Part shown: one piece after another, positions 14,499 through 20,801 of the stretch
How the letters are laid out: each line of letters begins with the position of its first letter
Position numbering within the stretch: position 1 is the stretch's first letter
From: Bryobacterales bacterium
GTDB taxonomy: Bacteria; Acidobacteriota; Terriglobia; Bryobacterales; Bryobacteraceae
Reading direction: 5' to 3'
Length of the DNA: 21,409 bases
NCBI GenBank assembly: GCA_016789785.1
Contig: JAEUQE010000157.1
Location: forward strand, 1 to 21,409
Translations under genes and position numbers: made by a program
The notes under the pieces: generated by a model
Told to the model about the DNA's origin: nothing
Database searches by the model: none
Seen by the model: only the letters and a program-made list of their open reading frames with translations

Positions 14499-15650
14499 CT
14501 AACGGGAGCCGAGCACCCACTGGAGCGGCACCCTCGCGAACGTGATGTGTTCGACGGGCGACTGGTCACCACGCTCGTAGAGCACGCCGAGCGATCCATT
14601 CTTGAGTGCAATCACGGTGGAGTACGCCGCTGGGCCCGCATGCAGCACGCGCCGGTGCGGCCACGTTTCGCCGCCATCCAGGCTGATGCTGATCTGCAGG
14701 TTCTCTCGCTTGCTGCTGGCGGCATTGGTGAACACGACCAGATGACGGCCCTTGTGTTTGAAGGACAACAGTCCCGCGTTGCATGAAGGGTCCACCAAGT
14801 CGGGATGGTGGCGGAGGCGTTCGAACCGCACGCCACCGTCGCGGGAGATGGCCACGGCGCGCCGCGTTCCGTTGCGCATGTTCTGGAGAATGCTTCCGTC
14901 GCTCAACTCGACGGCTTTGCTTTCGTCGGTGCCGGGGCCGATCGCCGGACCCACGGACCACGTTTTGCCGCGATCGTCGCTATAAGCATTTCGCGCCGTG
15001 ATGTTGTGATTGCCATCGCGCACCACCAGCGGCACCAGATACCGTCCGCGGCGAGTCTGAAAGTGCGTGCCCGAGGTTGCGAACACGGCATGCCAGGAGG
15101 GGTCGCGAAGCTGCGGCGTCAGATCGACGGGCTCGGACCACGATGCGCCGTCGTCATCCGAGTACATGGCGTGAATCTGTAGAACCTTCGGCCCAGTGAG
15201 CGGGCCCGGCTCGGCAGTAGGGAAGCCGATCCCGGGGGGCCCGTAGGCATGGAAGCACCACACGCGGCCCGACTTCCGGTCGAGCAGCAGCGACGGGTCG
15301 CCAACGCCACCTTCGGCGACTTTGCGAATCGTCCGGATCGGCGTCCACGTGCGCCCATGGTCCCGGCTGGTCCGCATCACGATCGAGATGCGTGCCGGCA
15401 GGTCGCGAACGCCGTCATGGCGCGCGTCAGCGATCGCGAGCAGCGTGCCTTTGGGCGTCTCGATCAGCGCGGGGATCCGATAGGTATGGACACCCTCCTG
15501 CTTCTGGCGGAAGAGGTCGGTCTGCACGGGCGCGTTGGCTGCAGTCGGCGCATGGGCCGCAGTGGGCGCGTTGGCTGCGGCGAGCGCGGGCCAGGATGCG
15601 AGAGACCCGAGCCAGCGTCTGCGGGTGAGAGAACGGTCAGTCACCTTCAT
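14499..15650 (-). CDS. Secreted exo-alpha-sialidase (GH33 family)
   Basis: The protein has 383 residues and a six-bladed propeller. The TYRIP motif at 57-60 supplies the first arginine of the triad (Arg58), and ADARHDG at 74-80 gives the acid/base Asp79. ESKAVELSDGS around 243-252 and MRNGTRR at 258-264 carry the partner glutamate and second arginine. AAYSTV gives the likely nucleophile Tyr343. Asp boxes are at S95 (SRDHGRTW), S164, S224 and S323, with a degenerate one at S269. The enzyme would release terminal sialic or related nonulosonic acids from glycans. The start at MKVTDRSLTRRRW is chosen for its twin-arginine-like signal. A longer reading would only reproduce the neighbour in another frame. 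The start lies 14 bases inside the small gene upstream. No sialic acid uptake or lyase genes are in the window. Confidence 0.9.
   Translation of the reverse strand: MKVTDRSLTRRRWLGSLASWPALAAANAPTAAHAPTAANAPVQTDLFRQKQEGVHTYRIPALIETPKGTLLAIADARHDGVRDLPARISIVMRTSRDHGRTWTPIRTIRKVAEGGVGDPSLLLDRKSGRVWCFHAYGPPGIGFPTAEPGPLTGPKVLQIHAMYSDDDGASWSEPVDLTPQLRDPSWHAVFATSGTHFQTRRGRYLVPLVVRDGNHNITARNAYSDDRGKTWSVGPAIGPGTDESKAVELSDGSILQNMRNGTRRAVAISRDGGVRFERLRHHPDLVDPSCNAGLLSFKHKGRHLVVFTNAASSKRENLQISISLDGGETWPHRRVLHAGPAAYSTVIALKNGSLGVLYERGDQSPVEHITFARVPLQWVLGSR
15528..15581 (-). repeat. Three degenerate 18-bp repeats coding an Ala/Pro linker
   Basis: Codons 24-41 of the sialidase are three six-residue units, AAANAP, TAAHAP and TAANAP. 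The DNA shows the same period of 18 bp with a few changes. The stretch joins the signal peptide to the catalytic propeller and would be a flexible linker. The unit number may vary between strains. Confidence 0.75.
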
Positions 15651-15921
15651 AGGGAAACCGCATGACCGAATCGCGGCAGCGCGACAACGCTTCAAGCAGC
15701 GTACGGCCCCATCCGTTCGGCGTGTACGCCACGGTTTTCTGGTTGGTCTGCTTGTCCGCGAAGGCGTAGAAGGGCATCGCGGGGTCCGGAGGGCTGACAA
15801 ACTCCTTGACGGTGATCACGAACTCCACATCCTGGTCACCTTGCTTGCGAATCATCGAGAAATGGTGAAGGCGCGCGAGATGTTCGTCCGGTTCGCGCTG
15901 TGCAAAAGTCCAGTCCGACAT
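15637..15921 (-). CDS. Conserved small protein of unknown function
   Basis: I do not recognise this 94-residue protein. It has no signal peptide, membrane helix or cysteine-metal motif. It has a mixed alpha/beta look: a strand-rich first half (DVEFVITVKEFVSP), an FYAFADKQTNQK turn, and a C-terminal helix LLEALSRCRDSVMRFPYEGD. The segment NGWGRTLLEALSRC is the most motif-like part. Its composition and codon use match the neighbours, and its stop overlaps the sialidase start by 14 bases, so it is a real coupled gene and not a shadow. It lies 55 bp after msrB. It should be cytoplasmic, which sets it apart from the exported proteins on either side. Confidence 0.7.
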   Translation of the reverse strand: MSDWTFAQREPDEHLARLHHFSMIRKQGDQDVEFVITVKEFVSPPDPAMPFYAFADKQTNQKTVAYTPNGWGRTLLEALSRCRDSVMRFPYEGD

Positions 15922-15976
15922 ATGGGCATCGGGAAGTATAACACCCCGAAGCTCTCCTCCAGTGCAATTTCAGTAC

Positions 15977-16585
15977 CTATTCCGGGCTCTGGGCCGGGGC
16001 AGCCGGGTCCAACACGAGCGCTGCGGAGTTGATGCAGTAGCGGAGGCCGGTCGGTTCGGGTCCATCGGGGAAGAGATGGCCAAGATGCCCGTCGCAACGG
16101 CGGCAGAGCACTTCGTCGCGCGTCATTCCGAGACTCTGATCGCTGGCGAGGTAGACGTTGTCCTGTGCCGCCGGAGCCCAGAAACTCGGCCACCCCGTGC
16201 GCGAATCGAACTTGTGCCTGGAGTGAAAGAGCGCCGTACCGCACCCGGCGCAACGGTACACGCCCGGTTCCGCCGTCTTGTGATAACGGCCAGTGAATGC
16301 GAGTTCGGTGCTCTTCTGGCGCAGGACCGCGAAGGACAACGGAGTGAGCCGCTGCCTCCAATCCCCGGCGGAAAGTTCGATCTTCGCGACGGCGGCCGGT
16401 GGGGAAACTGCACCGTCGGGAGTGGCTTCGGCGATCATGACGGTCTGCCCGCTTGATGAGGCAGAAGGTAAGTCCGCCCATCGCTTGGCCGGAGGACGTG
16501 CATCGGATTGCGGCTTGGAAGTGCAGCCGGCGGAGACCAGGAACGCGAGTTTTGTGAGCCATGATCTTCTTGTTCGCCGCACCAT
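15977..16585 (-). CDS. msrB: Exported peptide-methionine (R)-S-oxide reductase MsrB
   Basis: The protein has 202 residues. The last 125 or so are a full SelR/MsrB domain. Zinc cysteines are C112/C115 (CAGCG) and C161/C164 (CRRCDGHLGHLF), the substrate pocket is GWPSFW at 131-136, and catalytic Cys184 is in RYCINS. No second cysteine is placed to resolve the sulfenic acid, so it may depend on an outside thiol donor. The N-terminal 65 residues are a basic signal (MVRRTRRSWLTKLAFLVSAGC) with a weak lipobox at Cys21 and a Ser/Pro/Ala-rich linker. This suggests a periplasmic or lipid-anchored enzyme that repairs oxidised methionine in envelope proteins. The start follows a GGGAGG box. The frame is open far upstream, but that part lies over the divergent lipoprotein gene and is a shadow. 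Confidence 0.93.
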   Translation of the reverse strand: MVRRTRRSWLTKLAFLVSAGCTSKPQSDARPPAKRWADLPSASSSGQTVMIAEATPDGAVSPPAAVAKIELSAGDWRQRLTPLSFAVLRQKSTELAFTGRYHKTAEPGVYRCAGCGTALFHSRHKFDSRTGWPSFWAPAAQDNVYLASDQSLGMTRDEVLCRRCDGHLGHLFPDGPEPTGLRYCINSAALVLDPAAPAQSPE

Positions 16586-16699
16586 CTCCCCCCTCCCGAT
16601 CATAGCTTTGAATCGCGCCCGCCTTTGCGAACAGGACCCTTGCCATTCTCGGATTCCGGGCGCATGATAGAGCCGGGACAATATGGGAGGTCCTTTTGT

Positions 16700-17251
16700 A
16701 TGCGGTTCGCGAAATACTCCTTCGTACTGATCGCTCTTCTCGCATTGATTTCCTGCAGTGACGTGCTTTCCACCGAGCCATTGGCCGCGCGCGACGATAC
16801 GGCCTTCGACACGAGTCTGCTCGGAACCTGGTTCGATCCCGACGACACGGTGATCAGTGTCACGAGCGGGCAGCGTCCTTTCTACGACATTACGGTGGTC
16901 GACCGGCAGAAGCAGAACCGGTTTGTGCTGCAGGGGCGGCTGGTCGAGTTTGGCGATCAGCGCGTGTTGGATCTGACCGACATGCAACCGGCGCTGTATA
17001 GCGTGGCGGGACATGCATGGCTGGTGGTGACGAAGCGTGGCGATGGATTGGAAGTGCAGCATCTCGATACGGAGTGGCTGCAGGCGCAGGTGCGGCGTAG
17101 CGGGTTGAGCCACACGCTGATCGGAGGACGCCTGCTGATTACCGCGCCTGCCGAGCGGCTGCGGAACTTCGTGGCAAAATACGGTTTGCGGCCCGAGGCT
17201 CGGGGAGAGCCGCTGTATCTGACGCCGTTTCCGCAACACCACACGAACTGA
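16700..17251 (+). CDS. Lipoprotein of unknown function
   Basis: The protein has 183 residues. A lipoprotein signal (MRFAKYSFVLIALLALISC) has a good lipobox LISC and Cys19 as the lipid-modified residue. Asp21 follows at +3, not +2. The mature part is a small beta-rich domain: a 'LLGTWFDPDD' opening, repeated strand pairs (YDITVVD, NRFVLQGRLVEFGDQRVLDLT, AWLVVTKRGDGLEVQHLD) and a C-terminal helical end. This resembles small lipocalin-like or META-type beta domains, but I recognise no specific family. The GGGAGG box (16685-16690), nine bases before ATG, supports the start. It is divergent from msrB across a 114-bp gap, so the two may share a regulatory region, although a common function is only a guess. 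Confidence 0.85.
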   Translation: MRFAKYSFVLIALLALISCSDVLSTEPLAARDDTAFDTSLLGTWFDPDDTVISVTSGQRPFYDITVVDRQKQNRFVLQGRLVEFGDQRVLDLTDMQPALYSVAGHAWLVVTKRGDGLEVQHLDTEWLQAQVRRSGLSHTLIGGRLLITAPAERLRNFVAKYGLRPEARGEPLYLTPFPQHHTN

Positions 17252-17358
17252 TGTTGGCTGATTGCGACGAGCCCACGAGCGGACTCGGAAGCGGACGTTC
17301 GTGCGGCGGAAAACGGGCGTTGTCGTGCCTCTAAATATCTGGTAAAGCTATAGATGGA

Positions 17359-18591
17359 ATGCACGGCCATGAGGACGCCAGACCGGACATCTTAGCGGAC
17401 GATCGAGGAGAACTGGTGTCTCTGATGGAGCCGCTTCTGCTCGGACAGGGCTTCCGCCACCGCGCCGTCATTACCGACCTTGCTTTGGAACTGGCGCAGA
17501 GATCAGCGGGCTTCCGGCGCAGTTTACCGGAGAGCCTCCTCTCTTCGCTGGCCGGCCTTGTCCGTTCGATGAACTGCTACTATTCCAACCTCATCGAAGG
17601 GCACGACACGCATCCGATTGACATCGAACGCGCGCTCCACAACGATTACAGCAACAATGCACGCAAACGTGATCTGCAACTGGAGGCGAAGGCGCACATC
17701 ACTGTCCAGATGTGGATTGATGGTGGCGGTCTTCGGGGAGGGCTTGCGGTCACAGGGGAGAGCATCTGCGAGATCCATCGCCGATTCTGCGAATTGCTCC
17801 CAGATGGTCTTCTGTGGGTGGATGATCCTGCTGCCGGGCAGCGGCTTGCTGTCGTGCCAGGACAACTTCGCCGGAGAGATGTTCAAGTCGGACGCCACGT
17901 GCCGGTCAGTTGCGGCGCACTCCCTCGATTTCTCGCACGATTCTCGCAGGTCTATGGAGCACTCGGAAGAACGGAGCACCTCATCGCGGTTGCGGCGGCG
18001 CATCATCGCTTGTTGTGGATGCACCCCTTCCTCGATGGAAACGGGCGCGTCGCGCGCTTGATGTCTCATGCTCAGTTGCTGGATTTGCTCGATACTGGCG
18101 CATTATGGTCGGTAGCCAGAGGCCTGGCGCGGAATGCGCAGGAGTATAAGGCGCTCCTCGCCAACTGCGACAACGTCCGCCGTAACGACCTGGATGGCAG
18201 GGGAACACTGAGTGAAGAAGCACTGGGCGCGTTCACCGAGTTCTTTCTCAAGGTGTGCCTTGATCAGGTGACCTTCATGGAGAGCCTGATGCAGCCCCAG
18301 CGGCTACGTAGCCGCATTCTCCTATGGGCCGCCGAGGAAACCCGAATGGGCGAGTTGCCCGCAAAAGCCGGAGCAATTCTCGAGGCAGTGCTCTACCGGG
18401 GGGAACTGCCGCGAGGTGATGCTGATGCGGTTCTGGCGACGGGTGAGCGCCAAGCGAGGAGAGTTGTATCGGCGTTGCTGGACAAGGGCGTATTGATTTC
18501 GGAGAGCCAGCGTGCTCCGTTGCGGCTTGCTTTCCCGGCGACGCTGGCGTCCCGTTGGATGCCGGGGTTGTTTCCGGAGAAATCGGATTAG
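17359..18591 (+). CDS. Fic family protein (AMP-transferase with inhibitory helix)
   Basis: The protein has 410 residues. The Fic core carries the complete catalytic motif HPFLDGNGR at 222-230, with His222 the catalytic base and Asp226/Asn228 for metal and phosphate. An inhibitory alpha-helix motif of class II type, S76-N-L-I-E80-G81, lies N-terminal to it. Glu80 would fold over the ATP site and keep the enzyme in check until it changes state. A C-terminal winged-helix-like region is at about 340-405 (AILEAVLYRGELPRGDA). Such proteins AMPylate target proteins, sometimes as self-limiting toxins. The target is unknown. The start may instead be the GTG at 17416, codon 20, which has a much better ribosome site (AGGAG, 17406-17410). 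The ATG at 17359 has none. The gene opens an accessory-looking patch. Confidence 0.9.
   Translation: MHGHEDARPDILADDRGELVSLMEPLLLGQGFRHRAVITDLALELAQRSAGFRRSLPESLLSSLAGLVRSMNCYYSNLIEGHDTHPIDIERALHNDYSNNARKRDLQLEAKAHITVQMWIDGGGLRGGLAVTGESICEIHRRFCELLPDGLLWVDDPAAGQRLAVVPGQLRRRDVQVGRHVPVSCGALPRFLARFSQVYGALGRTEHLIAVAAAHHRLLWMHPFLDGNGRVARLMSHAQLLDLLDTGALWSVARGLARNAQEYKALLANCDNVRRNDLDGRGTLSEEALGAFTEFFLKVCLDQVTFMESLMQPQRLRSRILLWAAEETRMGELPAKAGAILEAVLYRGELPRGDADAVLATGERQARRVVSALLDKGVLISESQRAPLRLAFPATLASRWMPGLFPEKSD
17406..17410 (+). promoter_or_regulatory. Shine-Dalgarno box favouring an internal GTG start for fic
   Basis: AGGAG lies five bases before an in-frame GTG at 17416. The upstream ATG at 17359 has no recognisable ribosome site. 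If this box is used, the Fic protein is 391 residues and loses only a poorly structured leader. Confidence 0.5.
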
Positions 18592-18797
18592 GAAAAGCTC
18601 GCGTTCGTGGAGCGCCTGCCACGGCGGCCCCGGCGAACAACCGTCCGCACGATTCAGGTTGGCTCTTCGACGAAGATCAGGGAGGGCAACATCAAGGCGG
18701 CAACCTCGCTCGCCTTCAAGAGATCGTTAGCCACCCCGACGTTCCACTCAACGTCAACCTCATCGGCGTAGCGTCCCGCGTCTGCCCTTGTTGCTAG
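18555..18797 (+). other. Possible gene remnant between fic and the antitoxin
   Basis: An open frame starting at a TTG inside the end of fic runs 80 codons to a TAG. From about 18640 its codons look protein-like (segments HDSGWLFDEDQGG and LQEIVSHPDVPLNVNLIG). It has no ribosome site, overlaps fic and matches no family I know. It may be the tail of a decayed gene or simply chance. The 230-bp stretch between fic and the antitoxin holds nothing else I can support. Confidence 0.2.
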
Positions 18798-18820
18798 ACT
18801 CAGAACAGAAGAGGTGACGC

Positions 18821-19129
18821 ATGACGATCACGCTGGATCTGCCTGGAGATGTGGCGCAGCGGCTCACGCATGAGGCGAGCCGGCTGGGCCTCTCGGTCGA
18901 TCAGTTCGTATTGCGCGCCGCTCTTGGCCAATTGGATAGCACCGCTCAGAACGGGCCGGCCTACGGTGTGGCCACCCACGATCCCTACCTGGCCGCCGCC
19001 GGTGCCCGCGCGAAGGCCGCCGCTCAGGAACTAGCGGCGCTGGGGATAACCGACACCCGCGGCAACCGCCTGAGGACGGATCTGCCCGCGGACATGCGCG
19101 AAGGAGCCGGCCAGGACTTTGTCGGATAG
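18821..19129 (+). CDS. Antitoxin-like protein upstream of a zeta-toxin-like gene
   Basis: The protein has 102 residues. The N-terminal 40 (TITLDLPGDVAQRLTHEASRLGLSVDQFVLRAAL) have the strand-helix-helix layout of ribbon-helix-helix DNA-binding antitoxins. The C-terminal half is helical and polar and ends in RTDLPADMREGAGQDFVG, a plausible toxin-binding tail. It lies 13 bp before the zeta-like kinase gene, the normal antitoxin-toxin order, and would both repress the pair and neutralise the toxin. The ribosome site GAGGTGA (18811-18817) is well placed. The protein is intact even though its partner is broken. I do not recognise a named antitoxin family, so the role comes from fold impression and gene order. 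Confidence 0.7.
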   Translation: MTITLDLPGDVAQRLTHEASRLGLSVDQFVLRAALGQLDSTAQNGPAYGVATHDPYLAAAGARAKAAAQELAALGITDTRGNRLRTDLPADMREGAGQDFVG

Positions 19130-19142
19130 CTCATTACCCCGC

Positions 19143-19709
19143 ATGATCGTGATCGCCGGGCCGCCTGGCAGCGGGAAGTCTACGCTCTTTCCCGTCTCCT
19201 CTTTCGGCGTCGACTTCTTCAACGCCGACGATCGTGCCGCCGAACTCAATGGCGGCTCATACCTGGGGATTCCACCCGAGATTCGCTAATCGGTGAACGA
19301 AGAGTTTACGTCCTTCGTGGCGGACCACATTCACGATCGGAAGAGCTTTGCTTTCGAAACGACACTGCGTAGCGAGATCACCTTCGAACAGGCCCGCGCA
19401 GCGAGGTCTGCCGGCTTCGCTGTCGAGATGCGGTACGTTGCGCTGGCCGATTTCGTGATGAACCTCGAACGTGTGAAGATCCGGGCTGACCGAGGCGGAC
19501 ACAGTGCCCCGGCACCCGTGCTGCGCGGAATCTATTCGGCGAGCATCCGGAACCTCGCCCGGGCGATACGAGAGATGGACGCTCTTCGTGTTTACGACAA
19601 CAGTGAATGGGGTGCCGGGCCGAAGCTGTTGTTAGAGTCCAGTGCAGGCCATCTCGTTTATCGAGCGGAGCCCCCACCAGATTGGTTGCAACTCGCTCTC
19701 ACAGGGTGA
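19143..19709 (+). pseudogene. Zeta-toxin-like P-loop kinase, interrupted by in-frame TAA
   Basis: The frame opens at ATG 19143 with MIVIAGPPGSGKST, a perfect Walker A at residues 6-14, and continues through FGVDFFNADDRAAELNGG. It stops at a TAA (19287-19289) at codon 49. The same frame then resumes for 139 codons with the rest of the family pattern: FAFETTLRS, MRYVALADF, ERVKIRADRGGHSAP and IYSASIRNLARAI. Joined across the TAA, the protein would be about 188 residues, normal for the small zeta-like kinases. No frame change is needed, so a single base substitution (CAA or similar to TAA) explains it. Zeta toxins phosphorylate UDP-N-acetylhexosamines and block wall synthesis. Here the two pieces separate the P-loop from the substrate part, so neither should be active. 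A GTG at 19293 could restart the second piece but has no ribosome site. Confidence 0.88.
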
Positions 19710-19727
19710 CAAGCGTTGCGCACTCGC

Positions 19728-19743
19728 GTTGCTGCGAAGCAAC
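19728..19743. terminator. Hairpin after the zeta remnant, weak terminator candidate
   Basis: GTTGCT-GCGA-AGCAAC makes a perfect 6-bp stem closed by a GNRA-type loop, 18 bases after the stop of the zeta-like gene. The following bases contain only three T, so intrinsic termination would be weak. Confidence 0.3.
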
Positions 19744-19815
19744 ATGGCGCTTTCCTCAGAGTTCCCGGCGTGGAGCGCGAAAACCGGAGCTTGAACGATA
19801 TCTCGTAAGAGATTC

Positions 19816-19905
19816 TGGCGGTGAGGGTGGGATTCGAACCCACGGAACCCGTAAAGGTTCAACGGTTTTCGAGACCGCCCGATTCAACCGCTCTCGCACC
19901 TCACC
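19816..19905 (-). tRNA. tRNA-Ser (anticodon CGA)
   Basis: The minus strand folds into a class II tRNA of 90 bases. The acceptor stem is GGTGAGG/CCTCACC. The D arm, CGA...TCG, holds the GAGCGGTTGAAT loop, as in bacterial serine tRNAs. The anticodon stem is GCGGT/ACCGT around the loop CTCGAAA, giving anticodon CGA for codon UCG. A long variable arm (AACCTTTACGGGTT) and a T arm GTGGG-TTCGAAT-CCCAC follow. The discriminator base is G, and the 3' CCA is encoded in the DNA (TGG at 19816-19818 on the plus strand). All stems pair, with one G-U at the end of the anticodon stem. It lies directly beyond the toxin-antitoxin remnant, a common edge for mobile DNA, but no second copy of its 3' end is in the window. 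Confidence 0.96.
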
Positions 19906-19989
19906 GCAGCGTTGGCGGGCCTAACTTCTCTATCATATCAGGCGCGCGGCATCCTGTCAGAATCCCGATCCCGCCTCCCCGATCGGTGC

Positions 19990-19995
19990 TACGAT
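19990..19995 (+). promoter_or_regulatory. Candidate -10 box close to a start codon
   Basis: TACGAT fits the loose TAnnnT form of a -10 box and ends eight bases before the ATG at 20004. As at 8917-8922, this spacing would give a leaderless transcript. There is no clear -35 element. Confidence 0.2.
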
Positions 19996-20003
19996 TTGAG
20001 GGC

Positions 20004-20699
20004 ATGCTGATCGATGCAATGCGGGCCGAACTCGTCATGACCGTCCACCGCATGGGGCCCATGAACTGGCTCGGCCATCTGGCGGGGATCGGCCTCCTCG
20101 CAATCCTCGTCCCCCTCCGCCAAGGCATCGACTTCCTCGACGTGATGTTCCTCCTCGCCTACGCCCTGCTGCCCTGCCTGTTCGCCTCCCCGAGCGTGGC
20201 TGACTCGGTCGCCTCGCACCGCCCGCAACCGCTTTCCGAAGGCTATCTGGCCCAGGTCCTCACGCCCTTCCTGATGGGCATCGCCTGGAATCTGCTGATC
20301 CTCACCATCGCCTTCACGGTCGTCAACGTGAACGCTCAGGCTCCGAGGCTGCTCCTGCCCCACTCGCGATTCCTCCTTCACGCCGGAATCTTCAGCCTCG
20401 CCGCCACGTTCGGCGCCTGCGCCGCCACCGGCTGGATTGCCCTCAACAGTAAGACCGCCGCTGCCGCGAAGAACCAATCGCGGCGGCTCTTTCTTCTCAT
20501 CCTCGTCGGCGTCGTGATGTGGGTGCGGCTCGGCCCCGCCGACACGAAGGCCAATCTGGAACTCCGGCTCACTCCACAGTCCATTCACACGATCACGCTG
20601 CCCGTCAGCCTGGGGCTTGCCGCGCTCGGGTACGCCTTTCTGCGAGCGGGCCGCAAACGCCGCCTGGAGGATCTCGAAGGACCGGTTTTCAAGCTCTAA
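20004..20699 (+). CDS. Six-helix integral membrane protein of unknown function
   Basis: The protein has 231 residues and about six membrane segments: 20-37 (WLGHLAGIGLLAILVPL), 43-62 (FLDVMFLLAYALLPCLFA), 85-107 (PFLMGIAWNLLILTIAFTVV), 121-145, 158-174 (LFLLILVGVVMWV) and 195-213. The tail RAGRKRRLEDLEGP is basic and cytoplasmic by the positive-inside rule. The layout recalls ABC-2-type permease halves, but I see no motif that proves it and no ATPase gene beside it. The frame is open upstream across the tRNA gene, so the start must lie after it. The ATG at 20004 is the first plausible one, although a GAGGG stretch sits too close (about one base) to act well as a ribosome site. An ATG at 20019 is an alternative. 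Confidence 0.75.
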   Translation: MLIDAMRAELVMTVHRMGPMNWLGHLAGIGLLAILVPLRQGIDFLDVMFLLAYALLPCLFASPSVADSVASHRPQPLSEGYLAQVLTPFLMGIAWNLLILTIAFTVVNVNAQAPRLLLPHSRFLLHAGIFSLAATFGACAATGWIALNSKTAAAAKNQSRRLFLLILVGVVMWVRLGPADTKANLELRLTPQSIHTITLPVSLGLAALGYAFLRAGRKRRLEDLEGPVFKL

Positions 20700-20785
20700 A
20701 AGACCCGCACTCTTCGTGGCATTAGCGGTAAGATCAGAAGTCTGGCCTGCCTCCCCCGCAAGTCATATCGCGCTTTCCCTTTTTG

Positions 20786-20791
20786 AAGGAG
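20786..20791 (+). promoter_or_regulatory. Shine-Dalgarno box for the GTG start of rmuC
   Basis: AAGGAG lies ten bases before the GTG at 20802. No ATG suits the N-terminus, and the membrane anchor begins within five residues of this GTG, so the box decides the start. Confidence 0.7.
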
Positions 20792-20801
20792 CAATTCATT
20801 C

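Noticed and set aside
16586..17242. A 219-codon upstream extension of MsrB
   Set aside because: It lies opposite the lipoprotein gene, which has its own ribosome site and lipobox.
17301..17358. AT-rich stretch before fic read as a sigma-70 promoter
   Set aside because: TTGTCG with TAAAGC at 17-bp spacing, or TATAGA alone, match the consensus too poorly to support a call.
19799..19812. Small palindrome ATCTC-GTAA-GAGAT just past the 3' end of the tRNA
   Set aside because: The stem is only 5 bp, AT-containing and not followed by a T-tract on the tRNA strand, so I do not call it a terminator.
19816..19905. Attachment-site copy of the tRNA 3' end
   Set aside because: I looked for a second copy of the T-arm and acceptor sequence in the window and saw none, so no att site is claimed.
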